Positions 8,454-15,555 of a stretch of DNA of 23,472 nucleotides are shown piece after piece. The first letter of the stretch is position 1, and each line of letters opens with the position of its first letter. The notes under the pieces are model-generated. The model was given only the letters and a program-made list of their open reading frames with translations. It searched no databases and was not told the DNA's origin. A program made the position numbers and the translations under genes. This DNA comes from CAZQQN01 sp964549595 (GTDB lineage: Bacteria > Bacteroidota > Bacteroidia > CAILMK01 > CAYYUA01), in assembly GCA_964549595.1 (NCBI GenBank), contig CAZJWK010000033.1, positions 1 through 23,472 on the forward strand, read 5' to 3'.

Positions 8454-8473
8454 GATTATTAGCCACAATAATC
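8454..8473. promoter_or_regulatory. Perfect 7-base dyad in the divergent intergenic region
   Basis: GATTATT and AATAATC flank a 6-base spacer (AGCCAC) between the sugar operon and pruA, upstream of both predicted -7 elements. It could be an operator; there is no T-tract, so it is not an intrinsic terminator. Chance occurrence in AT-rich DNA is possible. Confidence 0.3.
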
Positions 8474-8544
8474 CCGATAAAGATCATCTTTTAACCTGAT
8501 CAAAACTTTGCTCCCCTCCTTTTACCCTTTCACCTTTGGGATTT

Positions 8545-8552
8545 TATATTTG
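8545..8552 (+). promoter_or_regulatory. Bacteroidota -7 promoter element for pruA
   Basis: TATATTTG matches TAnnTTTG exactly and lies 35 bases before the pruA ATG. A convincing -33 box is not seen. Confidence 0.55.
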
Positions 8553-8587
8553 TAGGGTTTTCAATAAATCAAAAAAGAACGAGACTT

Positions 8588-10219
8588 ATGGCAGATGCAC
8601 AATTCAGGGTTAAGCATCCTACTAACGAGGAATTTTTTACTTATGCACCGGGGACGGAAGACAGAAAGGAATTGAAGGAGGAAATTGCTAAATGCTACAA
8701 TGAAGTAAGGGAAATTCCCAATATCATAAATGGGGAAACCGTAAAAACCAATAATGTAGTGGATTATCGTCCGCCTCACCGGTTAAACCAGGTTATTGCC
8801 AAATGTCATTACGGAGGAGAAAAAGAAATAAAACAAGCGATTGATGCGGCCTTGTCTGCTAAAGAGGAATGGCGTAACACACCCTGGGAGCACCGGGCTT
8901 CTATTTTCCTGAAGGCTGCGGACCTGATCCAGGGGCCGTACCGGAAAAAGATGAATGCCGCCACCATGGTCGGCCAGTCTAAAAATCCGCATCAAGCGGA
9001 AATTGAATCGGTCGCAGAATTTATCGATTTTTTGAAGTTCAATGCCTATAACGCCCAACGCATTTATGATGAACAAGCCGAAAACGGCAAATGGATGTGG
9101 AACAGACTGGATTACCGGCCATTAGAAGGTTTCATTTACGCCGTCACGCCCTTTAATTTTACTGCTATCAGCGGCAACCTTCCCGCTGCTCCTGCTTTGA
9201 TGGGCAATACCGTAGTTTGGAAACCTTCGGACAAACAGGTTTATTCTGCCCAGGTAATCATGGAAGTGTTTGAAAAAGCGGGTTTACCACCGGGTGTTAT
9301 CAATATGATTCTCGCTGATCCACAGGAAACTACCGACATCGTAATGGATCATCCGGATTTTGCCGGGGTTCATTTTACGGGATCAAACCAGGTAATGAAA
9401 AACTTGTGGCGCAAATCGGGTGAAAACATTGAAAAATACAAATCTTTCCCCAGAATGGTCGGAGAATCCGGTGGCAAAGACTTCCTCGTTATGCATGAAT
9501 CAGCCGATGCGGATGAGGTAGCTACGGCCCTTACCAGGGGCGCTTTTGAGTATCAGGGCCAGAAGTGCTCAGCTGTTTCCCGTGCCTATATTCCATCAAA
9601 TCGCTGGGAGGAAGTCAAACACAGGCTGGAGAAGGACATCAAATCCCTTAAAATGGGTGATGTAGAAGATTTCACCAACTTCATCAATGCGGTGATCGAT
9701 GAAAACGCCTTTGAAAAACACAAAAATGCCATTGAACAAGCCAAACAGGACGAAGAAGCTCAAATCCTATTCGGCGGGAACTGTGATAAATCCGAAGGCT
9801 ATTTTGTAGAACCCACTGTGATCCTTACATCCGATCCCCACTACGTGACAATGGAAAAAGAATTGTTCGGCCCGGTGCTTACCATTTACGTTTACGATGA
9901 AAAACAGTATGAGGCAACATTAACCCTCGTAGATCAAACGTCCCCCTATGGCCTTACCGGTGCCATCATGGCCAAAGACCGTAACGCCATCACTTTGGCC
10001 AGTAAAAAACTCGAAGATGCGGCCGGTAACTTTTACATAAATGACAAACCCACGGGTTCCGTGGTGATGCAGCAACCCTTTGGCGGCGCTCGTCAATCCG
10101 GGACCAATGACAAGGCAGGTTCATACCTGAACCTTATCCGATGGGTTTCTATGCGGGCCACCAAAGAAACTTTCGTCACACCAAAGGATTACCGCTATCC
10201 TTTCCAAAAAGAATCCTAA
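8588..10219 (+). CDS. pruA: L-glutamate gamma-semialdehyde (1-pyrroline-5-carboxylate) dehydrogenase
   Basis: A 543-residue aldehyde dehydrogenase performing the second step of proline degradation, glutamate semialdehyde plus NAD+ to glutamate. The catalytic Cys327 is in EYQGQKCSAVSRAYIP and the general base Glu293 in VGESGGKDFLV. Cofactor-binding segments TPFNFTAISGNLPAAPALMGN and VHFTGSN are present. The N-terminal PP-R-LNQVIAKCHYGG region and the total length match the stand-alone group-1 P5C dehydrogenase of eukaryotes and Bacteroidota, not the fused PutA. No proline dehydrogenase lies nearby. The gene is monocistronic, with its own -7 element upstream and a strong terminator immediately downstream. 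Confidence 0.95.
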   Translation: MADAQFRVKHPTNEEFFTYAPGTEDRKELKEEIAKCYNEVREIPNIINGETVKTNNVVDYRPPHRLNQVIAKCHYGGEKEIKQAIDAALSAKEEWRNTPWEHRASIFLKAADLIQGPYRKKMNAATMVGQSKNPHQAEIESVAEFIDFLKFNAYNAQRIYDEQAENGKWMWNRLDYRPLEGFIYAVTPFNFTAISGNLPAAPALMGNTVVWKPSDKQVYSAQVIMEVFEKAGLPPGVINMILADPQETTDIVMDHPDFAGVHFTGSNQVMKNLWRKSGENIEKYKSFPRMVGESGGKDFLVMHESADADEVATALTRGAFEYQGQKCSAVSRAYIPSNRWEEVKHRLEKDIKSLKMGDVEDFTNFINAVIDENAFEKHKNAIEQAKQDEEAQILFGGNCDKSEGYFVEPTVILTSDPHYVTMEKELFGPVLTIYVYDEKQYEATLTLVDQTSPYGLTGAIMAKDRNAITLASKKLEDAAGNFYINDKPTGSVVMQQPFGGARQSGTNDKAGSYLNLIRWVSMRATKETFVTPKDYRYPFQKES

Positions 10220-10229
10220 ACCTCTCTGG

Positions 10230-10260
10230 TCCGTCCGGTAATTTGCCGGGCGGATTTTTT
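10230..10260 (+). terminator. Rho-independent terminator after pruA
   Basis: A 9-base-pair GC-rich stem (TCCGTCCGG with CCGGGCGGA, one G-T pair) and a 7-base loop are followed by six T residues, starting 11 bases after the pruA stop. Confidence 0.9.
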
Positions 10261-10358
10261 GACTGAATTTTTACCTATTTCCTTTAGAATTCAAACCTAT
10301 TCCGGTTAATGGCTCAAACAATGCTCAATGCAAGCTGGCCTAACCAGATGAGCTCCAT

Positions 10359-10366
10359 TACCTTTG
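10359..10366 (+). promoter_or_regulatory. Bacteroidota -7 promoter element close to the helicase start
   Basis: TACCTTTG matches TAnnTTTG. It ends only 10 bases before the GTG start of the helicase, which would leave a 5' leader of only a few bases. No -33 box is evident. Confidence 0.4.
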
Positions 10367-10376
10367 CACAAAAACT

Positions 10377-12368
10377 GTGGAAATACCCCGTTTTAAAAAT
10401 TACAACCCCTATAAATCCCATTTCCGTGACTTGGTTCAGCTGGAGCGGAACGAGGAAATAAACCGCCACATGGCTGAAATCAGGCAAATGACCCCCCAAA
10501 AAAGGGAAAAAGCCGGTCGGGCCGTTTTAAACCTTAGCGGAAGGGATGCCGGAAAAGGCCTTGGTGGTTCTCATCACATAAAATTCGTCAGCCAAGGCGG
10601 ATTACCTGATAATGAACTGGCAGTCGGTGATCTGGTTATTATCAGCACCGGGAAGCCCAATGGAAAAGAACCCCAGGGCACTGTCACCGAAAAAACCAAT
10701 TTTGCCCTCACGGTGGCTTTTACCAATAAACCTCCCTCCTATGCGTATAAGAAAAACCTGCGGCTTGATTTGTTTGCCAATGACATTACCTACCAGCGCA
10801 TGCTTGAAGCGATCAAAACCCTTAAAAACAATCAAAAGGCACTCGACCTATTAACGGAACAGCTCCAAAATCCGGTTTTTGAGGAAAGTGAAATCCCAAA
10901 TGGGGTTAATGAAACCCTGAACGACTCCCAACAATTTGCGGTGGAACAGGCTTTCAAAGCAAGGGATTTTTATTTGATCCACGGACCTCCCGGGACCGGT
11001 AAAACCACCACCCTTGTAGAAGCCATAATCCAACATGCCGGGAATCAACAGAAAATTTTGGCCACTTCGGATTCAAACACCGCTGTCGATAACCTGGTGG
11101 AAAAACTGTATTCCCAGGGCTGCAAGGTCATCCGGTTGGGGAACCCCGCCCGCATTAACCAGGATTTGTTGGCCCATTCTCTGGATTACCTGCTTCAGTT
11201 TGAGGAAGGTTTTAAACAAGCCAAAAGCCATTGGCATAAAATTGATGAACTCAAAGAGCAGCAAAAAAACCATCAGCCGGCAACCGGCCAAAATCGCAGG
11301 GGTTTAAGGGACTCGCAGATCAAAAACCTGGCAAAGGAGGGAAAGACATCCAGGGGTATCCCGCCCGGTAAATTAAAAGCCATGGCAAAATGGCTGGAAA
11401 TACAGGATGAGATCAGCGGATTGGCAGAAAAAGCCATTGAGCTGGAGGAAAGCGCTACCCAGAAACTTCTGGCCGATACCGAAGTAGTTTGTGCCACCAA
11501 TGCCACGGCCGGGGGTAATGTATTGTATGGCCACCATTTTGACACGGTTTTTATCGATGAAGCCACCCAATCCATAGAACCCGCTTGCCTCATACCGATG
11601 GTAAAAGGGGACAAATTTGTTATGGCCGGGGATCACAAACAATTACCGCCCACTGTTCTGAACCGGCAAGCGCAACCTTACCTTCAGGTCACCTTGTTCG
11701 AAAGGCTTCTTGAAATTTATGATGAAACCGTTGAGACCATGCTGGATGTGCAATACCGGATGCATAATTCCATTATGGCATTTCCCAACGAAGCCTTTTA
11801 CGAAAAAAAATTAAAAGCCCACAAATCAGTTGCCGGGCATACCTTAGCCGATTTCAACCTGCCTTTGGCCCATTCGGCTGAGAAGGAAGAGTGGCTGAAG
11901 AAAGCTTTAGCCCCTGAACCCGTAAGCGTCTTTATCGACACTCAGCATCAATACCCGGAAAGCCAGTTAACCAGGTCATTTTCCTACCGCAATGAACAAG
12001 AAGCAGAGATCATTAAAACAATAACGGAAAAATTCCTTGGGGCCGGTTATCCGGCTGAAAAGATAGGCATTATTTCTCCTTACGATGACCAGGTTGAGCG
12101 CATAAAAAGTATAATGAACAAGCCGGAAAGGCCTGAAATAAAAACGGTAGACGGTTTCCAGGGCCGTGAAAAGGAGATCATCCTGATTTCTTTTGTCCGT
12201 TCCAATGATCAGGGCAAAATGGGTTTTCTCACGGATTACCGGAGGCTCAATGTGGCGATTACCCGAGCCAGGAGGAAATTAATAATGGTAGGGGATGCCT
12301 TCTTGTTAGCCCAAAATGAGGTGTATGAACAGCTACTAAACAGGGTCTTTAAGGTCGAGATGCCTTAA
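10377..12368 (+). CDS. IGHMBP2/SMUBP2-like superfamily 1 (UPF1-type) DNA/RNA helicase
   Basis: A 663-residue ATP-dependent helicase of the UPF1-like family, probably acting on DNA or RNA 5'-3'. Residues 1-170 form a family-typical N-terminal helical/beta-barrel region (ERNEEINRHM, VGDLVIIS). Walker A GPPGTGKTT is at 203-211, Walker B FIDEATQS at 392-399, motif III GDHKQLPPT at 418-426, and QYRMH at 459-463. C-terminal motifs are TVDGFQGREKEIILISFVRS and LNVAITRARRKLIMVGD. An inserted charged segment (about 280-345) corresponds to the 1B/stalk region. Translation appears to start at GTG; no in-frame ATG lies between it and the upstream stop at 10341, and starting at Met32 would remove conserved helix. 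The gene is a single transcription unit on the plus strand. Confidence 0.92.
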   Translation: MEIPRFKNYNPYKSHFRDLVQLERNEEINRHMAEIRQMTPQKREKAGRAVLNLSGRDAGKGLGGSHHIKFVSQGGLPDNELAVGDLVIISTGKPNGKEPQGTVTEKTNFALTVAFTNKPPSYAYKKNLRLDLFANDITYQRMLEAIKTLKNNQKALDLLTEQLQNPVFEESEIPNGVNETLNDSQQFAVEQAFKARDFYLIHGPPGTGKTTTLVEAIIQHAGNQQKILATSDSNTAVDNLVEKLYSQGCKVIRLGNPARINQDLLAHSLDYLLQFEEGFKQAKSHWHKIDELKEQQKNHQPATGQNRRGLRDSQIKNLAKEGKTSRGIPPGKLKAMAKWLEIQDEISGLAEKAIELEESATQKLLADTEVVCATNATAGGNVLYGHHFDTVFIDEATQSIEPACLIPMVKGDKFVMAGDHKQLPPTVLNRQAQPYLQVTLFERLLEIYDETVETMLDVQYRMHNSIMAFPNEAFYEKKLKAHKSVAGHTLADFNLPLAHSAEKEEWLKKALAPEPVSVFIDTQHQYPESQLTRSFSYRNEQEAEIIKTITEKFLGAGYPAEKIGIISPYDDQVERIKSIMNKPERPEIKTVDGFQGREKEIILISFVRSNDQGKMGFLTDYRRLNVAITRARRKLIMVGDAFLLAQNEVYEQLLNRVFKVEMP

Positions 12369-12435
12369 CCGGTCCTGAAAGTCCTTAACTCCGAGAAGTC
12401 CAAGGCATTAAGCACTCTGATCACCCAGAAACGAA

Positions 12436-12702
12436 TCACAAAGCAATTAGGCCCTCAATTTTGGCGGCTTCTTTGTAACGGTCGATTACCGTCTCACTGT
12501 CCAAAATCATTTCCTTCCCGGTAACACTTACATAATTGCCATTTCGGGATTTACGGGTTTTTATTTCTGCCGGCCCGAATATTTTTTTCACTTCTTCGAC
12601 TTTTTCCGGGGTGACAATGAACTTAAACATAAATACTTCCGGCCAATCCATTTTTTGTAATCGTTCCCTTAATCCTTGGTATGGATCTGCTTCAGTACTC
12701 AT
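12436..12702 (-). CDS. DUF493 (YbeD-like) family protein
   Basis: An 88-residue cytoplasmic protein of the small ferredoxin-like DUF493/YbeD family, whose E. coli member lies near lipoate genes but whose molecular role is not settled. Matching features are MDWPEVFMFKFIVT, a VEEVKKIFG helix, and the KSRNGNYVSVTGKEMILDSETVIDRY core. I place the start at the ATG ending at 12702. A longer reading frame exists upstream to 12780, but its extra 26 residues (basic, no homology) would overlap the SIR2-like gene. It lies 55 bases downstream of that gene on the same strand and may share its transcript. No lipoate gene is nearby. Confidence 0.85.
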   Translation of the reverse strand: MSTEADPYQGLRERLQKMDWPEVFMFKFIVTPEKVEEVKKIFGPAEIKTRKSRNGNYVSVTGKEMILDSETVIDRYKEAAKIEGLIAL

Positions 12703-12757
12703 AATCTCATTTTTTTTAACAAACGGTAACCACTTATTCTTAGTTTTAAGATACTGC

Positions 12758-13759
12758 CTACCCTTCCCTATTTTTAGCACCCAAAATTTTAGAAGCTATG
12801 AAATCTTTCGCATCCATATTCTGCACTGTTTGTTCGCCAAAAACCTGCTTTAACCGTTGTAATTTATCGTTGGTAGTGGGATGGTGGACATTGATCGCTG
12901 TGATCTTATCCTTATAATCCAATAGCAAAGCCATGTTATTCAAATCCGTCCGGGGAAAGCCATAACCAATTAAAACGATTTCCTCACAACGGTTAAGGTA
13001 ATCAATGGCTTTAGTCCAAAGGGTATTATAGAGGGTCCCGGTTAAGAATTGGGACTTTACATTGGTCATCGGGATGTAGGAGGGGATGTCATTGGCATGG
13101 ATACTAAAACTGCTCTCATGCTCATGAACCATATAAATATTCCTGATGTCATTGCTTTCACTGCCTTTTGCCCGAAACCAATTGAAGGAACCGTGAAGTT
13201 TTAGCATAGTCAGGTAAAGCTGATCGTTTTGGAAGTACTTCCCTTCCTTTTCCTGTTCATATCGTTCAAACTGTAAGCCGTAATTGACTTCAATGTTGGG
13301 CCGGTGGTTTTCCTTTCTTTTTTCCTTCAGCAGGGACTCAATGATCAAATCATAGTTAAAATTAAAAACCACATCTTCCTCTTTGTCATCCTGGTAAGCA
13401 CAATTGTGAAGGAATTTATACAACACATCAGCCTTTGAATGGTCTATTTCCTGCTGACGAATTTCCTGGTAAATGAATTTAATCAGTTCAAACCGCAATT
13501 TTTCATAATCAAGCTGTTCTTCGAAGTCCTTAAAGATTCGCTTGGAAAATATAATATTGGCAATGTTTTCGATGTCCCCGAACTCACCTAAATGGTTGCT
13601 TTTTTCATAAAGGTTGTGCACAAATTTGATCAAATTCCGGAACTGCTCCTCTTCCAGCCGGAAAAGCCTTTCGGTAAGGTCATACATTGTGGGCATGTTC
13701 TCGGAAAAGGATTTCGAAAAGCCGGAGCCCAGAATGTAAATGGTCTTTGAAGAACCCAT
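12758..13759 (-). CDS. SIR2-like domain protein, possible NADase
   Basis: A 333-residue protein with the arrangement of the SIR2-like (SIR2_2-type) family found among bacterial NAD-consuming defence proteins. The nucleotide-binding loop is ILGSGFSKSFS (residues 9-19). The catalytic-type Asn135 lies in FNFNYDL, and the His189 in LKLHGSFNW. A C-terminal EEIVLIGYGFPRTD (259-272) completes the Rossmann-like fold. No transmembrane segment or second effector domain is seen, so this is a single-domain version. I prefer the ATG ending at 13759; a TTG 33 bases upstream would fall inside or beside the predicted promoter. It is divergent from a small membrane protein. Anti-phage function is inferred from family resemblance only; a housekeeping NAD or nucleotide role is equally possible. 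Confidence 0.78.
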   Translation of the reverse strand: MGSSKTIYILGSGFSKSFSENMPTMYDLTERLFRLEEEQFRNLIKFVHNLYEKSNHLGEFGDIENIANIIFSKRIFKDFEEQLDYEKLRFELIKFIYQEIRQQEIDHSKADVLYKFLHNCAYQDDKEEDVVFNFNYDLIIESLLKEKRKENHRPNIEVNYGLQFERYEQEKEGKYFQNDQLYLTMLKLHGSFNWFRAKGSESNDIRNIYMVHEHESSFSIHANDIPSYIPMTNVKSQFLTGTLYNTLWTKAIDYLNRCEEIVLIGYGFPRTDLNNMALLLDYKDKITAINVHHPTTNDKLQRLKQVFGEQTVQNMDAKDFIASKILGAKNREG

Positions 13760-13780
13760 AAAATTACTCAATTGCCTTTT

Positions 13781-13788
13781 CAAAATTA
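13781..13788 (-). promoter_or_regulatory. Bacteroidota -7 promoter element for the SIR2-like gene
   Basis: The minus strand reads TAATTTTG, matching TAnnTTTG, about 21 bases upstream of the preferred ATG. Its position supports the ATG at 13759 over the upstream TTG. Confidence 0.5.
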
Positions 13789-13832
13789 GCAATAGTCGAA
13801 TGACTTTGGTTTCGACTTCAGGTTTTATTCCT

Positions 13833-13840
13833 TACTTTTG
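13833..13840 (+). promoter_or_regulatory. Bacteroidota -7 promoter element for the PH-like membrane protein gene
   Basis: TACTTTTG matches TAnnTTTG and lies 30 bases before the ATG. A TTTG at 13805-13808 could serve as the -33 box, with a slightly long 24-base spacer. Confidence 0.55.
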
Positions 13841-13870
13841 TAGGAATGAAACCCTAACAGGGCAATAAGC

Positions 13871-14308
13871 ATGGTAACAACCCCTTACAAAACCATCCAA
13901 AAAAGTTGGGTGCACTTTGTGCTCATACCTTTGATGATTATCCTGATTTTATTCACCGGTCATTTTCCTCCGTGGCTTTTAGGCTTTCTGGGTGGTTTTA
14001 CGGTTATACTTTTCCTTTTTCACAGCCTTATAGTGGAGGTCAATAATAAGGTCCTTAAGGTAAAATTTGGCCCTGGCCTAATCAAAAAGCAATTTAAAAT
14101 TGATGACATCATAGATTGCAAGCCCGTTAAATTTCATTTTCCCCATACCTTTGGTGTGCATTTCAAAGCGGATTCCAACGTGTACAATGTTAGCGGTTCG
14201 GATGGGATTGAGCTAACCCTGAAAAACAAAAGAAAAACCATAAAAATCGGGACGGACCACCCCAAGGAGCTTTGTGAAACCATTCGAAATTTACTGAATC
14301 AGGAATGA
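13871..14308 (+). CDS. Small membrane protein with bacterial PH-like C-terminal domain
   Basis: The 145-residue product has two adjacent hydrophobic helices (about 14-30 and 35-52) separated by a short GHFPPW turn, so both ends should face the same side. Residues 53-145 are a soluble beta-rich region ending in an amphipathic helix (HPKELCETIRNLL). The pattern EVNNKVLKVKFG, IDDIIDCKP, NVSGSDGIELTLKNKRKTIKIGTD resembles bacterial PH-like proteins common in Bacteroidota. No enzymatic motif is visible and I do not know its function. It is transcribed divergently from the SIR2-like gene, about 110 bases apart, each with its own -7 element. Confidence 0.75.
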   Translation: MVTTPYKTIQKSWVHFVLIPLMIILILFTGHFPPWLLGFLGGFTVILFLFHSLIVEVNNKVLKVKFGPGLIKKQFKIDDIIDCKPVKFHFPHTFGVHFKADSNVYNVSGSDGIELTLKNKRKTIKIGTDHPKELCETIRNLLNQE

Positions 14309-14684
14309 AGGTTATTGAAGGAGTATAAAAAATATTTCTGAATTTATGAGCTATTTACTAAGTCAATAGAAAGCGGATTACAAATCCGAAAGAGCACCTG
14401 GGCTGTTGGGGATTTACAATCCCCTTAATTTCCAAAAGAACCAACCCTGAGTAGGTAAATGAGAAATACAAAAATATTTTTCCGTATTGATCGGCAAAAA
14501 GAGGACTATTACACCATTTGAAGGGTTCATGCCTCTGTTGGCAGCTTGTTAAAAAACCTGGTTTTATCGTGCCGATTATTCCGGATGGCCTCTAATTTTT
14601 GCCATTAGGAGAAATGTTAGCGTAACTTAAATACGATAAGTTACTTCAGGCGTTTAAATCGGTAAGCAATGATACTTTTTGGCT
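14309..14684. other. 376-base intergenic region with no convincing gene
   Basis: This AT-rich stretch holds the REP-like palindrome doublet described separately at 14374-14424. The longest plus-strand ATG frame I found by eye (from 14459) encodes only 20 residues and lacks a ribosome-binding site. No tRNA-like structure or terminator with a T-tract was seen. Confidence 0.6.
14374..14424. repeat. REP-like palindrome doublet (BIME-like)
   Basis: Two related short hairpins are separated by 19 bases. The first is CGGATT-ACA-AATCCG (14374-14388). The second is GGGGATT-TAC-AATCCCC (14408-14424). Both share the GGATT/AATCC stem with a 3-base loop. Paired palindromes of this size in an intergenic region are the usual form of REP doublets spread by IS200-like RAYT transposases; no such transposase is in the window. 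Confidence 0.55.
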
Positions 14685-15230
14685 ATGTTCTATTATCCCT
14701 TGTCCGAAAATCTTGAACTCCGTTTATTGGAATACCGGCATTCAGAAGCCCTGTACCGGTTAATAAAGGACAATTATCACCACTTTAGCTACTGGCTACC
14801 CTTTATTAAAACCATCGAATCCGTTAATGATACTAAGCAATTTATAGAAAAAGGCCTCAATCAATTCTACCACAATAACGGTTTCCAAGCCGGGCTTTGG
14901 TATGAGCAAACCCTGATTGGAGTCATTGGTTTTCACTACATTCAATGGTTTTCCCGTAAAACCAGTATAGGCTATTGGATCGCTAAACCTTACGAAGGTC
15001 AGGGGTTCATGACGAAGGCCTGTGAGGCCCTCATCAATCACGCTTTCCATAACCTGGCTCTTAACAGGGTTGAAATCAGGGTGACGACAGAAAATTACAG
15101 GAGCAAGGCCATTCCTGAGCGGCTGGGATTCAAAATGGAAGGGGTTATACGGGCTGATGAATGGTTAAATGACCATTATGTAGACCTGGCCGTTTTTGGC
15201 TTATTGAAAAATGAATGGATAAAGGAATAA
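14685..15230 (+). CDS. GNAT-family N-acetyltransferase (RimL-like)
   Basis: A 181-residue acetyltransferase resembling the RimJ/RimL group that acetylates protein N-termini or small amines with acetyl-CoA. The N-terminus has LELRLLEYRHSEALYRLI and the SYWLPF segment typical of RimL/YdaF proteins. The beta-strand GIGYW-like SIGYWIAKPYEGQGFMTKAC (95-114) supplies the acetyl-CoA pyrophosphate loop. RVEIRVTTENYRSKAIPERLGFKMEGVIR (128-156) is the standard C-terminal GNAT motif. I choose the ATG at 14685 rather than the TTG two codons earlier. The substrate cannot be predicted. A small lipoprotein gene follows 46 bases later on the same strand. Confidence 0.88.
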   Translation: MFYYPLSENLELRLLEYRHSEALYRLIKDNYHHFSYWLPFIKTIESVNDTKQFIEKGLNQFYHNNGFQAGLWYEQTLIGVIGFHYIQWFSRKTSIGYWIAKPYEGQGFMTKACEALINHAFHNLALNRVEIRVTTENYRSKAIPERLGFKMEGVIRADEWLNDHYVDLAVFGLLKNEWIKE

Positions 15231-15276
15231 TTTTTGTCCTTTACCTGTTATATGATTAAATAAATGGATCATTGAA

Positions 15277-15531
15277 ATGAAAGCCAAATCCTTCATAAAA
15301 TTGGTTGTTTTCTGTATCGGCTTGTCATTTGCCTTTTCAAGCTGTAAGGAATGTATAGATTGCCAGTACCAATACACAGATCCTGAAACCAATAAACAGG
15401 AAACCTACCAATACGATAAATTCTGTGGTACTTCGGAAGATGTGGAACAATTTAAGAAAAAAGCCCAATCGGATGCCCGCAAGGTAAACGGAAAACTCAA
15501 TTGTACTGAAGAATCCCAATGGGGTTTATAA
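15277..15531 (+). CDS. Small Cys-rich lipoprotein, function unknown
   Basis: An 84-residue product with a lipoprotein signal peptide (KLVVFCIGLSFAFSSC); Cys23 is the probable lipidation site. The mature part holds four further cysteines in CxxC-like spacing (C26, C29, C49, C76 by eye), with a CIDCQYQYTDPET segment followed by a polar helix. Similar short proteins occur in Bacteroidota, but I cannot name a function. The CxxC pair could bind metal or form disulfides in the periplasm. It converges on uvrC, with only 24 bases between the stop codons. Confidence 0.75.
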   Translation: MKAKSFIKLVVFCIGLSFAFSSCKECIDCQYQYTDPETNKQETYQYDKFCGTSEDVEQFKKKAQSDARKVNGKLNCTEESQWGL

Positions 15532-15555
15532 TCCTTGGTTAATAGCTTGATCCCT

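Noticed and set aside
12703..12780. N-terminal extension of the DUF493 protein overlapping the SIR2-like gene
   Set aside because: The extra 26 residues are outside the family's usual length and create an overlap; the ATG ending at 12702 gives the standard size.
13760..13792. Upstream TTG start of the SIR2-like gene
   Set aside because: It overlaps the TAATTTTG promoter element, and the ATG at 13759 sits directly before the nucleotide-binding motif as expected.
14459..14521. 20-codon frame in the intergenic region before the GNAT gene
   Set aside because: It is too short, has no clear ribosome-binding site and shows no similarity I recognise.
14671..14684. TACTTTTTG before the GNAT gene as a -7 promoter element
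   Set aside because: It has one base too many to match TAnnTTTG, and it would leave almost no leader before the ATG.
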